64,000 nucleotides of DNA from Planctomycetia bacterium (GCA_030537455.1 JAUNMR010000008.1:1-64000), one strand, 5' to 3'; counted from the stretch's first letter, positions 54,801 through 63,577 are shown. Notes: generated by a model from the sequence alone, not told the origin. Made by a program: numbers and translations.

Positions 54801-55083
54801 CCTCTTTGGCGTTTTCCCACTGGTTGTCGCTACCGGCGCCGGCGCGGGAAGCAGACGCGCGATCGGTATCACGACCTTCTCCGGCATGCTCTTGGCCACC
54901 TGTGTCGGTATCGTTTTCGTGCCCGCGCTGTACTCCCTGATTGAACGCACTCGTGAAGGTTTTGCTCGACTCATCGGGAAAAACTTACCAGAGTTCGACG
55001 CGGAAAAGGCTAGAAACGCGAGACTCAAGTCCGAAAAAGACGCGCTCGTTTCCAAGACGGAGAAACCCGTGACTAAGAAGTAA
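51862..55083 (+). CDS. RND multidrug efflux pump (AcrB/HAE1 family)
   Basis: A 1073-residue proton-driven inner-membrane pump. It begins MISEVFINRPKLAMVISLVM, with two large periplasmic domains and about twelve membrane helices. The proton-relay aspartates are in LVIGSLVDDAIVVVENV (helix 4). The second half repeats the plan (LIGLASKNAILMVEFSKVQR, FLFGVFPLVVATGAGAGSRR). Length is typical of AcrB. Together with the fusion protein and the channel at 47207-48883 it forms a tripartite exporter; substrates are unknown. It is coupled by an ATGA overlap to the fusion protein. Confidence 0.95.
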   Translation: MISEVFINRPKLAMVISLVMALMGIITIQKLPVAEYPEISPPEVRVSTVYPGASGEVIADTIAAPLEAEFNGLEHLLYYSSSSDNSGSYSCTITFQYGIDTDIAQVNVQNAVKRAEMRLPSEVKTQGVQVQKRSSDILCMLAFFTDEENGGMSTSELNNWLRANLKDEIGRIDGVSSADLMGGSVYSMRVWLDPMRMSAMGISASDIQSAIQSQNIQAAAGAVGTEGSNQYIQYKINVLGRLKTPDEFENIIVRTDSEGDVTKLGDVARIELGSETYSAHAMSDGGECAGLGINRTTEANALETMEAVKAELAKYKDAFDKLGITYKFAYDPTLFISLTLKETIETLVIALLLVVAVTYLFLQNWRATIIPAVAIPVSLLGTFPFFTLLGYSINLLTMFGLILVIGSLVDDAIVVVENVMTHVEEGMSPKEATILGMRQITGAIIATTLVTVAIYVPVCFYGGMVGQIYKQFGVTMCIALILSTVNALTLSPALCAMLIKPAKKRRIDPFGWFNRPLNASRKVYLGFSRVFVKSGIITVLFFGAVLYGNYKLYNMLPASFIPDEDKGTLMCSIELPPGATLSRTDKVVKDLYSRIKDVDGVDTAMLVSGFSFTGGGQAENNGMAFIKLTDWGERKTPELQIGALQQQIQGICNEIPEAKIQVMRPPAMMGLGMGIQFVLSSNSATPQELAEQVVNFTDQLQRTRGTLFATSPYNASTPQLRLEIDREKAELMGVPISSIFTTLQNKLASFYVNDFNLLGYVFKVQVQAEKSDRETVDDIANLNIPNRYGEMVPFSSVGTVQRMVGPQSITRFNQWSSANVTAVTKGVSSGEYIQKIEEIARKDLPTNYKIQWTGMSFQQRQNEGQIGMLLCLAFIFAYLFLVAQYESWTTPISIVLTVFVATLGALAGMFICLVFLGQQTSMSIYAQLGLIMLIGLASKNAILMVEFSKVQRSAGVPIREAALLGAEQRFRAVLMTAISFLFGVFPLVVATGAGAGSRRAIGITTFSGMLLATCVGIVFVPALYSLIERTREGFARLIGKNLPEFDAEKARNARLKSEKDALVSKTEKPVTKK

Positions 55084-55128
55084 CGACGAAACAGATCGTC
55101 GCGCGTCTTGTAAAAGACGCAAGGGATT

Positions 55129-55172
55129 AAAAAGACTCGCTTATGACGCTACGTCATAAACGGGTCTTTTTT
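55129..55172. terminator. Strong two-sided terminator
   Basis: A long hairpin (55130-55148 with 55152-55170; AAAAGACTCG plus TTATGACG against CGTCATAA and CGGGTCTTTT) closes the efflux unit (+). Its right arm includes the last codons and stop of the YraN gene (-), whose transcript it also ends. Confidence 0.9.
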
Positions 55173-55855
55173 ACTTCACTGTTACAACGCTCACGTTGAT
55201 AATAATCTCGAACGTCAGAGCGTAACGTCTTATCGCTACGCGTTTTGCCAAAGTCGTCGTACGCATACTCCTGCAACGCTCGAGCAAATGAAAAGGCGTC
55301 TTGATAATAAGACAACTTCGACTTGCCTACCTTCGGTAGCAGAACAATAGCAATATCAAACCGAACGGCGTATTCGAGATAGCCGCGATCAAGCATAAAT
55401 CGCTCCGCTGCTAACGCTAGTTTTTTACGACGCTTAGCGTCTACGCTATTAATAATGGGAGGATACCGCGCGTCGTCGCGTCGGCGCGTCTTTACCTCAA
55501 CAAAAACGATCTCTTTTGAACTCTCGTCGAGAAAGACAATATCGATTTCACAATAATAATTGGCGGAATTACATGCTATCACGCGATTTTTGGGGTTCTG
55601 TCGGATATGGTCAAAGACCAATCGTTCCCCCTGTCGCCCCAGTTTTGCTGTCGGCGTAGTGAGCATTTGGTTATTCTCACAATAATCCTCATATGAGTCG
55701 CCCGTCGGTTCCGGCAGTCCAAAGAAGCGTCGCCATAGTCGAGGACACGCGCCCATAAACATATCGGATAAAACCTTCGATACACTGCGTTTATTTGACG
55801 TCGTGCTAGATCGACGCATATTCTTTGAACGAGCCGTGTTCTTTTTAGACGCCAC
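55154..55855 (-). CDS. yraN: UPF0102 / YraN-family endonuclease-like protein
   Basis: I start this at GTG 55855, with GGGAGG six bases upstream; an in-frame TTG six codons earlier lacks a site. The 233-residue protein has a basic, Ser/Arg-rich N-terminus (about 1-75). The YraN core follows: TAKLGRQGERLVFDHI, then the PD-(D/E)xK-type nuclease elements YYCEIDIVF and IVFVEVKTRRR, and DAKRRKKLALAAERFM. YraN proteins are usually about 120-130 residues, so the N-terminal extension is unusual. The family is thought to be a DNA-related nuclease, but its function is not settled. Confidence 0.85.
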   Translation of the reverse strand: MASKKNTARSKNMRRSSTTSNKRSVSKVLSDMFMGACPRLWRRFFGLPEPTGDSYEDYCENNQMLTTPTAKLGRQGERLVFDHIRQNPKNRVIACNSANYYCEIDIVFLDESSKEIVFVEVKTRRRDDARYPPIINSVDAKRRKKLALAAERFMLDRGYLEYAVRFDIAIVLLPKVGKSKLSYYQDAFSFARALQEYAYDDFGKTRSDKTLRSDVRDYYQRERCNSEVKKTRL

Positions 55856-56068
55856 GGAGCGCCTCCCTTCCAATACTACCTACTGCCGGTTACGGTCGCT
55901 CATATACACGAGACTGACAAGCTCACGTTAGCGCCGTCACAACGTCACGCGTCGGCGACGTCATTGAAACGTCAGTCAAAAGAGATTGTAAACGTCCTGG
56001 GAACTACGTCAACTTCAACATAGACTTCGACGACAAAATAGCAAAAGCGCCACGAAGAAATCGCTTCC

Positions 56069-56096
56069 TTGCCCTTTTCACAATCTGCGTTATACT
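56069..56096 (+). promoter_or_regulatory. Promoter for 122-residue protein
   Basis: TTGCCC at 56069-56074, 16-base spacer, TATACT at 56091-56096, about 55 bases before the start. Confidence 0.55.
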
Positions 56097-56151
56097 CTAC
56101 GTAATATAGTCTTACGCACCGTCCTCTCCAAAGGAAAGAGAAACCAGAGAA

Positions 56152-56520
56152 ATGTCAGACTCCGCCAAGCCCTTTACCGAAGCGCTTATTATTAATAACC
56201 CGATGTATTACCGCGATTTAGCTCCAGACGCTTTTGATCTACTTATTCAAGACGGAACATGGATTCCGGTCGTTTTAAACTCGGTCAAGAACGTGGTGGA
56301 ACGTCACTTCTTTCCACTGTGCGAACTTAATTGGGACTATCTGCGAAACGAGACAAGGGCGCCGGAGAATTATTCAAATTACAAGATGATCCATCACATC
56401 GGTCTGAACGAGGAGCAGTGTAAACTGGTACGACTCGTCGCCGATGAAATTGAAACAGAGATACTCACGGTAGCACAAGAGACGGTAAACGCCAAAAACG
56501 CACAGGAAGACGAAGAGTAG
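56152..56520 (+). CDS. Small acidic protein, unknown
   Basis: A 122-residue soluble protein with no signal or membrane segment. It is acidic, ends in QEDEE and shows a few aromatic patches (NNPMYYRDLAP, CELNWDYLR). AAAGGAAAGAG lies upstream and there is a reasonable promoter. I recognise no family. It stands alone between two minus-strand genes. Confidence 0.6.
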   Translation: MSDSAKPFTEALIINNPMYYRDLAPDAFDLLIQDGTWIPVVLNSVKNVVERHFFPLCELNWDYLRNETRAPENYSNYKMIHHIGLNEEQCKLVRLVADEIETEILTVAQETVNAKNAQEDEE

Positions 56521-56550
56521 ACTTGCTCCTGAAATCTATCGTTAAACTTC

Positions 56551-57657
56551 TTAGTAACGTTGAGGACGTGAAAAAACGTCGTTGTTGCGCGCAGGAATGG
56601 AGTCGATCACCGAGTCTGTTCTCAAACCGGAATGTGACGTCGACGAATGCTCGAGGTTAAGTGGAGTCGGCGACGCTTCCGGCTCAGGCAACGACGCCAA
56701 ACGTGGCGCGTCCAAGGGGGCGACAAGGTCAGAAGACTCGGAGTAATCAAAAGAATCCGAGGAGGAAACAAAGGCGTCGTTTAATGTCATGAAATTGGAG
56801 CTAAAATCAACCGGACCGGACTCTTCGGCGTCATTAGCGCTCTGAATCGGCTCGGGCGTCAGGACAAAGGAATTCATATATCCTTCGTCATAATCCTCCA
56901 TATTTGCGTGTCGGTGGGACAAAGCAAAGACGCCTAACCCAAATACCCCGCAGAAAACGACGGCGTTTGCAACGGCGTTACGCGCGCGACGCGCCACAGA
57001 AGAACCGCTCGCGCCGATCGACGTTGAATTTGCATTCTCTTGCGACTCCACTGTAATCGTGCGCGAACGGCGTGAACTTTTGGACGATTTCCGAGCGCTT
57101 TGAGTCGTACGTTCTGGCGTTTGCGTCTGCGTCGACTGAACCGTACTGGTTTGCGCCTCGGGCAAGACGTTAGCGGTCGCATGAGATTCGACTTGATTCC
57201 AAGTCGCGTTGAAAGACTGCGACGTTTGTGCCACACAATCCTCGGGTTGTTCCGCCAGACCTGTCTCCCATGCCAAATAATAGAGACGGCGACGACAATT
57301 GCGCGGCGCTTCAATCGGCTGATTCAAACAGTTCGTTAAGATATCGTAGCAATTGGCGACCTCTGCTAGGATCTCGGAGGATTCCAAACAGACGCGTTCA
57401 AATTCAAGTTCAACCTCTTCCGATTGCGACTGATAATCGAGATATTCCGCAACAATATTGGCGTCGGGAAAGGACTCGTCGGCAAAGACTTCCGGCGCAC
57501 GACACGGCGGATGATCCAAGATCATTTGCAATTTACGATAAAAGCCCATACTACGCGCGTCGTTTTGTAATTCACGCTCCACGCGTGAGCGACGCGCCAG
57601 ACTCTCTTGCGAAACGTCGTTCCTATCGGGATATATCGCTTGTAACGCTACTCTCAT
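56551..57657 (-). CDS. Membrane protein with cytoplasmic helical domain, unknown
   Basis: A 368-residue protein. Residues 1-135 are a charged helical domain with several Cys (CRAPEVF, ANCYDILTNCL, APRNCRRRLYYL). A Ser/Thr-rich linker holds a basic patch KSSKSSRRSRT. One membrane helix lies at about 228-246 (AVANAVVFCGVFGLGVFAL), followed by an acidic Ser-rich tail. The layout suggests an anti-sigma-like or scaffolding role, but no zinc-finger signature is clear. It follows the zinc-ribbon protein gene with a gap of 163 bases on the same strand. Confidence 0.6.
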   Translation of the reverse strand: MRVALQAIYPDRNDVSQESLARRSRVERELQNDARSMGFYRKLQMILDHPPCRAPEVFADESFPDANIVAEYLDYQSQSEEVELEFERVCLESSEILAEVANCYDILTNCLNQPIEAPRNCRRRLYYLAWETGLAEQPEDCVAQTSQSFNATWNQVESHATANVLPEAQTSTVQSTQTQTPERTTQSARKSSKSSRRSRTITVESQENANSTSIGASGSSVARRARNAVANAVVFCGVFGLGVFALSHRHANMEDYDEGYMNSFVLTPEPIQSANDAEESGPVDFSSNFMTLNDAFVSSSDSFDYSESSDLVAPLDAPRLASLPEPEASPTPLNLEHSSTSHSGLRTDSVIDSIPARNNDVFSRPQRY

Positions 57658-57820
57658 GATTCCACCGTTCGTCCTGAACGCCTAACTCTCGCTTCCCTTC
57701 CTTGGGAAGTTTAGCGCGTGAATCCTATCTAATAACGCAAAACCGCGCAAGTGCAATTACCTTCTCTGTCGCAGATTCCAGCGCGTCGCCAAGTACAAAT
57801 CACGTCGCGTCTGTGAGCGT

Positions 57821-60079
57821 TTATAAATCGAGGTCGTCCCCCAGACCGGAAAGATCTAACTCTTCCTCCAGTGGAATTTCATCGGTTGGAAGTTCTACGG
57901 TCGTCTCCTCCTGGAGATCCGCTGGCTCCTCCTCATTCGAATCGTCCTGTGTCGGCTCTGACAAGTCGTCAATCTCAGGCGCGGTCGACGTTGGCGCTGT
58001 TTCACCGGACAGACGTTTCGCAAGCCAATTGCGTATTTCACGTTGAACCGGCTCCGACTGACGAATCGCCCAAACTCCGGAATCTACGTCGAGCCATAGC
58101 GCAACGTCATGCTGTTCCCAGCTATTAGGGGCAATCATGCGCCTCATTTCATTCGCCAGTTCCCAAAGACCGTTGGCGTCCCCGGCGCGATCCTCGACGA
58201 CATGCAGCTCAATTGTTTTAAGGTCGCGTGCACGTTCATTTGTCGTTATGAGAATCGCATTGACGTCGAGCGTAACGTAAGACAAACCAAGTGGTTCCAG
58301 CAGAGCGTCTATGACGTCATGAACCGGAGATTTCTCTATATGCGCAACCGTCGTAGACGTGCGACCCGCTCCAAAGGCGTTGAGGACGACGTCGTCCCAC
58401 ATGACGATAATCTTCTGAGAACGCTCGAGCTTGCCAAGAGCCTGCTCCAAGGTTTCGGGTTGGAATAAATTAAAGGCGACTTGCTTATTCAGCTGATTAT
58501 AGCTAAGCGCCTCGGGAATAAGCAGTTCCGGCGAGACCTTACTCACATAGGAAGAGTCGTGCAGAACATGTAGCTGTTCAATCAAGTACTCGACGCGTTT
58601 ACGCACCGCGGCATTATGCCGCACAACAATTTCATTCCCCTCGCAAGTCAGAGAGACTGCCAGGTCTGGGTCGATCCAATCTTCCGGCGCAACGAGCGTC
58701 GTTATGAAGTTGACAAGATCTTCATTGGTCATACGCTCTTGGGTTAGTTCAGACGAGTCGATTGCGCGCACGTTGAGTGGCGCCGTGGCGTCGAGTGACA
58801 ATAGCGCGGCGACGTCGAAACGTTCTTCAACGAACATTTCAGCGTTGTAATTCTCAGGAGAAATCTCCACCCTGTCGACCTGGGTTGAAACGTTCCACTT
58901 CAGCGCCGCGCCGAGTGTTGTAAACGCGTTCTGAATTGTCGTGTCAGTAAGACTTAAATCAAGTTGAGAGCGGAAAGACGGACGCAAGAGTATCAGACAG
59001 GACGTGTCAAATTCCACCGGCGCCCCTGCTAGTTCCGACAACAACTGGACGCTGCCGATTGGCGAAGGAGGAAAACTCAGACTCGCTATCGCCAAGTGCA
59101 GACGTTTTGTAATATCAATCGCCTGAGGCTGCGCTTTCAAGGACGGTAACGCGGTCACAGAATTGACCTCCGTCGTCGACACGTTTTGCCCGACGTCGTC
59201 CACCATAATCTCATCCGCCTCGTCGTTCGCTCCAGCGTCGGCTTGAGAATCCTGTGCTTGTGTTTGCGGTTCAGACGCATTCGCCGTCTCTGAATCGGAT
59301 TCGGTTACAATTGCATCGGAGGACGACGTCTCATCCGTAGCGTCGTTGAGGTCTGGAGGATTGTCGATAACGCCAGAATCCGAAGGCAAGACGTCGTCGC
59401 TTCCCGGCTCGTCCGCAGCGTCGTTGAGCGCGACGTCAGGCGTCTGAGCCAACTCTGTGTCAGATTCGGGTTCTGTGTCAGATTCCTCGTCTAAATCGTC
59501 CTGGTCGAAGGAGACGCTCGCGTCGAACTGATCGGACGCCAGCTCAGCCTCTTCATCAATAAGTTCCTGATGAATGATATAATCGTCTTCAATTTGTTCA
59601 GTCTGCTCGAGCGCCTCTTGGAAATTCTCCTCAGCGTCTGCTGGCAGATCAATGCTGTGTTCGGTCTTTTGAGGAAGACGTAGCAGGAATATCAGAACGA
59701 CGACCAATAACGCGCAGAAAATACCAGAGAGAATCAGAACAATACGCGTCGACCAGACGGGGTTCTCGGCGACCTCGTCCAAGTCTTCTTCCTGCGACTC
59801 GATTTCCGAAACGTCGTGACGGCGTGGTTTACGATCGTTATTCGCGGCGCTTGAGGCGTCAAACGCCACGCTATCGCCATCGTGCGACGCGTCAGTCGAA
59901 GGCGGCGATGCAACGGAGTCGTCGGTTTCAAGTTCCAACGCGCTTTCATTAGGCGCTTGCACTAATATCATACCACCGCACTTAGGGCATTCGACAATCT
60001 GCCCCACCAATTCGGGGTCTGTCACTTCAAAGGTTGTTTCACAAGACGGACAGGTTACCTGGAAGAGTGGTTCGCTCAT
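57821..60079 (-). CDS. MJ0042-type zinc-ribbon membrane protein with secretin-like domains
   Basis: A 752-residue protein typical of planctomycetes. An N-terminal zinc ribbon (CPSC about 10-13 and CPKC about 31-34; FEVTDPELVGQIVECPKCGG) is in the cytoplasm. One membrane helix lies at about 112-132 (LILSGIFCALLVVVLIFLL). Next come an acidic, Asp/Glu/Ser-rich stretch of about 170 residues and an exported part with two regions resembling secretin/TonB short N-terminal domains (LEQALGKLERSQKIIVMWDD near 555, VIDALLEPLGLSYVTLDV near 590, and an earlier copy near 350-400). This suggests a sensor or tether across the membrane. No enzymatic motif is seen. Confidence 0.7.
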   Translation of the reverse strand: MSEPLFQVTCPSCETTFEVTDPELVGQIVECPKCGGMILVQAPNESALELETDDSVASPPSTDASHDGDSVAFDASSAANNDRKPRRHDVSEIESQEEDLDEVAENPVWSTRIVLILSGIFCALLVVVLIFLLRLPQKTEHSIDLPADAEENFQEALEQTEQIEDDYIIHQELIDEEAELASDQFDASVSFDQDDLDEESDTEPESDTELAQTPDVALNDAADEPGSDDVLPSDSGVIDNPPDLNDATDETSSSDAIVTESDSETANASEPQTQAQDSQADAGANDEADEIMVDDVGQNVSTTEVNSVTALPSLKAQPQAIDITKRLHLAIASLSFPPSPIGSVQLLSELAGAPVEFDTSCLILLRPSFRSQLDLSLTDTTIQNAFTTLGAALKWNVSTQVDRVEISPENYNAEMFVEERFDVAALLSLDATAPLNVRAIDSSELTQERMTNEDLVNFITTLVAPEDWIDPDLAVSLTCEGNEIVVRHNAAVRKRVEYLIEQLHVLHDSSYVSKVSPELLIPEALSYNQLNKQVAFNLFQPETLEQALGKLERSQKIIVMWDDVVLNAFGAGRTSTTVAHIEKSPVHDVIDALLEPLGLSYVTLDVNAILITTNERARDLKTIELHVVEDRAGDANGLWELANEMRRMIAPNSWEQHDVALWLDVDSGVWAIRQSEPVQREIRNWLAKRLSGETAPTSTAPEIDDLSEPTQDDSNEEEPADLQEETTVELPTDEIPLEEELDLSGLGDDLDL

Positions 60080-60364
60080 GACTCTTGCTCACAAATAGCG
60101 GATTATGAGGTTGTATTGGCGTCCTGTATTAGAGCGTCTGCCTAGACACAGACGCAGGGGAACAACCGCCGAGGGAACGCCAAGCTCCTTGGAGTAAGAC
60201 GTACGATTCTCCAAAAAAAGCGCGCAACGTCTCGACAAACAAGCACAGCGCCTTATATTTTAGAATATGGCTGTTGCTGACGTCAACAGGAAAAAACAGT
60301 ATATCACGACGTACGAAACGCGTTACAACGCGCATAGACGCCAGGTGATAACCAAAGGCTATTT

Positions 60365-61732
60365 ATGAACCGTTCAAAACTGAATTTGAAATGGATTGAC
60401 GCGCGTAAAAACGACGTCAAAGAACAAATTGACGCATTGCGCGAACAGTTAAGTCTCAAAGGCAATATTGTCAGTGAAGCTGGAAAGAAAAAGACGATCG
60501 AAATCTTTGGCGCGCCGCTCACGCCTAGTGAGATTGTCGAAAAGGTCTGTGCCGACGTTGCCGCTAACGGTCTGAGCGCGCTCTTGGATTATTCCGAGCG
60601 CATTGACGCACGCAAACTCTCCGCTGAAGAAATTCGAACGCCTCAGAAGGATCTCGACGACGCTCTCAATCAGGTAGAACCGGAGTTCATCGAGGCGATC
60701 GACCACATTCGCGATAATATCATTACGTTCCAAAGCGCGATCCTACACAAAACCGTGCGGATCGAACGGGAAGGCGGTTGGCTAGCGCAACGCTATTTAC
60801 CGTTGCGACGCGTTGGCGTCTGCGTACCCGGCGGCGCCGCAGCCTATCCCTCCTCAGTACTTATGACCGTCGTGCCTGCACAGGTCGCGGGAGTCAAAGA
60901 AATCGCCGTGATGTCCCCGCCAACGCCAAACGGCGCGTATAACCCCTACCTTCTGGCGACTTGCGCGCGACTCGGCGTCAAAGAGGTCTACCGTATGGGC
61001 GGCGCACAGGGCGTCGCCGCGCTAGCCTATGGCGTCGACGGAATCGAACGCGTTGACAAAATTGTCGGTCCTGGAAATATGTTCGTGGCGCTCGCGAAAC
61101 GCACGGTCTACGGCGCCGTTGATATCGATTCCATCGCCGGTCCGAGCGAGGCGGTGGTAATTGTCGATTCCTCAACTCGAGCAGATTTCACCGCTTACGA
61201 CATTCTTGCACAGGCGGAACACGCGCCAGGCTCCAGTATTCTCATCGGTTGGAATGAGCAGACGTTACGTGAAGCGCTCGAAGAAATTGACGCCACGCTG
61301 GATAAAATCGAACGCGGCGATCTAGCGCGACACGCATTGGAAAACTACGGCGCCGTCATTCTAACGGAGAATCAAGACGACGCCTGCTACTGGACCAATC
61401 TCATTGCCCCGGAACATCTGCACATTGCAACGCAAAACGCGGAGGAACTCGCCGCAAAGATCAATTGCGCCGGCGCAATCTTCCTAGGCAACTACACGCC
61501 CGTGGCGCTCGGAGACTACGCTGCGGGTCCCTCGCACGTTCTACCCACCAGCGGATCCGCGAGATTCGCTAGCGGCTTGACTTGCAACGACTTCGTACGT
61601 GGCAATAGTCTTTTATACTTCACGCAAGCCGGTCTGAATAGATTAGCTGAGGACGTACATCGCGTCTCCACAGTGGAGGGTCTCACGGCGCACCGCGGAA
61701 GCGTCGACGTGCGACGTTCAGATCTTTCCTAA
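60365..61732 (+). CDS. hisD: Histidinol dehydrogenase
   Basis: HisD oxidises L-histidinol to L-histidine with two NAD in the last step of histidine synthesis. The 455-residue protein has PGGAAAYPSSVLMTVVPAQ, the family signature around VDKIVGPGNMFVALAKR and DIDSIAGPSEAVV, the zinc-ligand region LAQAEHAPGS, APEHLHIAT and HVLPTSGSARFASGL. About 25 N-terminal residues are somewhat longer than usual. AAAGG precedes the ATG. No other his gene is in the window, so the pathway is dispersed. Confidence 0.95.
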   Translation: MNRSKLNLKWIDARKNDVKEQIDALREQLSLKGNIVSEAGKKKTIEIFGAPLTPSEIVEKVCADVAANGLSALLDYSERIDARKLSAEEIRTPQKDLDDALNQVEPEFIEAIDHIRDNIITFQSAILHKTVRIEREGGWLAQRYLPLRRVGVCVPGGAAAYPSSVLMTVVPAQVAGVKEIAVMSPPTPNGAYNPYLLATCARLGVKEVYRMGGAQGVAALAYGVDGIERVDKIVGPGNMFVALAKRTVYGAVDIDSIAGPSEAVVIVDSSTRADFTAYDILAQAEHAPGSSILIGWNEQTLREALEEIDATLDKIERGDLARHALENYGAVILTENQDDACYWTNLIAPEHLHIATQNAEELAAKINCAGAIFLGNYTPVALGDYAAGPSHVLPTSGSARFASGLTCNDFVRGNSLLYFTQAGLNRLAEDVHRVSTVEGLTAHRGSVDVRRSDLS

Positions 61733-61771
61733 CTATTTCCGCCCTTTCGTTCTCTCAAAGGAAACTGTGAT

Positions 61772-62575
61772 ATGAGTAGAGGCATGAAATCGCTCACTTT
61801 ACTACTGGCGACTATGGCGGCGTTATCTGCTTGTGCCAACTCGCTCTTCGCTCACGACTTAGTCGTGCCGAAAAATGAAAACGAGTCTTACGGCTATACC
61901 GATTCTCCACAGCAACCGTGGAGTCAATGGCGCATACATGATCCGAACCGCCCAATTCCCAAAAAACTCAACCCAACGCCCCCGACCTACTTTCAACCTG
62001 CTCCCAGCGACGCGATCGTACTATTCGACGGTAAAAACCTCGACGCCTGGCGTCCTACTGAGTGGAAAATTGTCGACGGCGTCGTCGAATGCACCTCTGG
62101 CACATTTGCCACAAAAGAAGAGTTCGGCGCGTTCCAACTGCACTTGGAATGGCTGTCCCCCGCTAACTTTGAGGGCGACTGGGGAAATCAGGGCAATAAC
62201 GGCGTACTACTTCTGGGTTGCTACGAAATTCAGATCTTTGATTCTTTCAAGATCAATAATTACCCGGACGGCGCCTGCGGTTCGGTCTACGGTCAAACCC
62301 CTCCCCTCGTGAACGCTTGTACTCCGGCAGGAAATTGGCAAACCTACGATATCTACTTCACGCCCGCGAAGTTCGACGGCGATAAGGAAATCGCCCCGCC
62401 GCGTGTGACCGTCATTCAAAACGGTATCATGGTGCAGAACAACCAGGAGATTTACGGTCGTACCACACACTTCAATCTCCCGTCCCCAAACCGCCCGGGC
62501 AAGGGTCCGATCGTCTTGAGTGGTCACGGCTGTCCCGTGAGATTCCGTAATATCTGGATTCGTTCCTTCGAATGA
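61772..62575 (+). CDS. Exported DUF1080 protein
   Basis: A 267-residue protein with a signal peptide (about 1-28, MSRGMKSLTLLLATMAALSA, ending LFAHD) and one DUF1080 domain, a concanavalin-like beta-sandwich: IVLFDGKNLDAWRP, VECTSGTFATKEEFGAFQLH, NNGVLLLGCYEIQIFDS and RFRNIWIRSFE. DUF1080 members include 3-keto-glycoside hydrolases acting on disaccharides, but many are untested. AAGGAAA precedes the start, 39 bases after hisD. It is probably secreted and sugar-related. Confidence 0.85.
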   Translation: MSRGMKSLTLLLATMAALSACANSLFAHDLVVPKNENESYGYTDSPQQPWSQWRIHDPNRPIPKKLNPTPPTYFQPAPSDAIVLFDGKNLDAWRPTEWKIVDGVVECTSGTFATKEEFGAFQLHLEWLSPANFEGDWGNQGNNGVLLLGCYEIQIFDSFKINNYPDGACGSVYGQTPPLVNACTPAGNWQTYDIYFTPAKFDGDKEIAPPRVTVIQNGIMVQNNQEIYGRTTHFNLPSPNRPGKGPIVLSGHGCPVRFRNIWIRSFE

Positions 62576-62613
62576 GTCTTAACCCTCATCGTGTAAAACA
62601 AGGTAAAACAAGG

Positions 62614-62644
62614 CGCGTCAGGACTTAGTACTGGCGCGTTCTTT
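62614..62644 (+). terminator. Terminator of DUF1080 gene
   Basis: CGCGTCAG at 62614-62621 pairs with CTGGCGCG at 62631-62638 (one G-U pair), followed by TTCTTT. Confidence 0.65.
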
Positions 62645-62702
62645 CTCCCACTGCACGCGTTCTCACGCCGTTCTATGTCCTAAAACAGAGGTTATCGACC
62701 GT

Positions 62703-63509
62703 ATGTCACAAGCCAATCCTCCTCAAGCCCGAGAAGATAACCACAAGGAACTCGTCATTCCACGACACATTGCGATCGTCATGGACGGCAACGGTCGCTG
62801 GGCGCAACAGCGTGGCTTAGATCGCTCACAAGGGCACCTGCAGGGCGCTAAGGTCGTCGAGGATATTGTCAACGCCGCCGGTGAATTCGGCGTTAAACGA
62901 CTGACGCTCTACTGCTTCTCCAACGAAAATTGGAAGAGACCACAACCGGAATTAGACGCGCTCATGACCCTCTTGCGCGTGTATATGATCGAGCAACGCG
63001 ATTCGCTCATGCGCAATAACATTCGTTTACGCGTGGTCGGTCGACGCGATCGTATTCCCCAAGACGCGCTCGACGCTATTGACGAAACGACCAGAGCGTG
63101 CAATAGTAATACCGGTCTAACCCTCGCGCTCGCCATTAATTACGGCGCTCGTCAGGAAATCGTCGACGCCACGCGCCGGATCGTCGATGAACTCTTAGAT
63201 CCCGATAAAAGAAAAATCGCGTTAGAGCGTGCGCAAGTACAGTCTATCAATGAACTGATCAACGAAGACTATTTCGGTCAAAAGCTCTACGACGCCGACG
63301 CGCCCGACCCTGATCTGTTTATTCGCACCGGCGGTGAACAGCGACTCAGCAATTACCTCTTGTGGCAACTGAGTTACTCTGAACTATGGTTCACTAATGC
63401 GCTATGGCCTGATTTCACACGTGACGACTTGTGGCGCGCTATACTCGACTTCCAGTCGCGTAGAAGACGGTACGGGGGCTTGGACTCAAAAACAACGCCT
63501 CAACTCTAG
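62703..63509 (+). CDS. uppS: Undecaprenyl (isoprenyl) diphosphate synthase
   Basis: A 268-residue cis-prenyltransferase that builds the C55 carrier lipid for peptidoglycan and other surface glycans. It has the substrate-binding HIAIVMDGNGRWAQQRG (about 22-38), SQGHLQGAKVVEDIV (related GHRAG region modified to GHLQG), TLYCFSNENWKRP, LALAINYGARQEIVDA and the C-terminal DPDLFIRTGGEQRLSN and LWQLSYSELWFT. Length is normal. The lipid it makes would serve the GT39-like enzyme at 6906-8822 and wall synthesis. Confidence 0.95.
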   Translation: MSQANPPQAREDNHKELVIPRHIAIVMDGNGRWAQQRGLDRSQGHLQGAKVVEDIVNAAGEFGVKRLTLYCFSNENWKRPQPELDALMTLLRVYMIEQRDSLMRNNIRLRVVGRRDRIPQDALDAIDETTRACNSNTGLTLALAINYGARQEIVDATRRIVDELLDPDKRKIALERAQVQSINELINEDYFGQKLYDADAPDPDLFIRTGGEQRLSNYLLWQLSYSELWFTNALWPDFTRDDLWRAILDFQSRRRRYGGLDSKTTPQL

Positions 63510-63577
63510 GCGAGGTTGCCTTCTCCACTATTTGATAGCACGTTGGTTCAATAACTCCTGTTATGTAAAGGGTTTTT

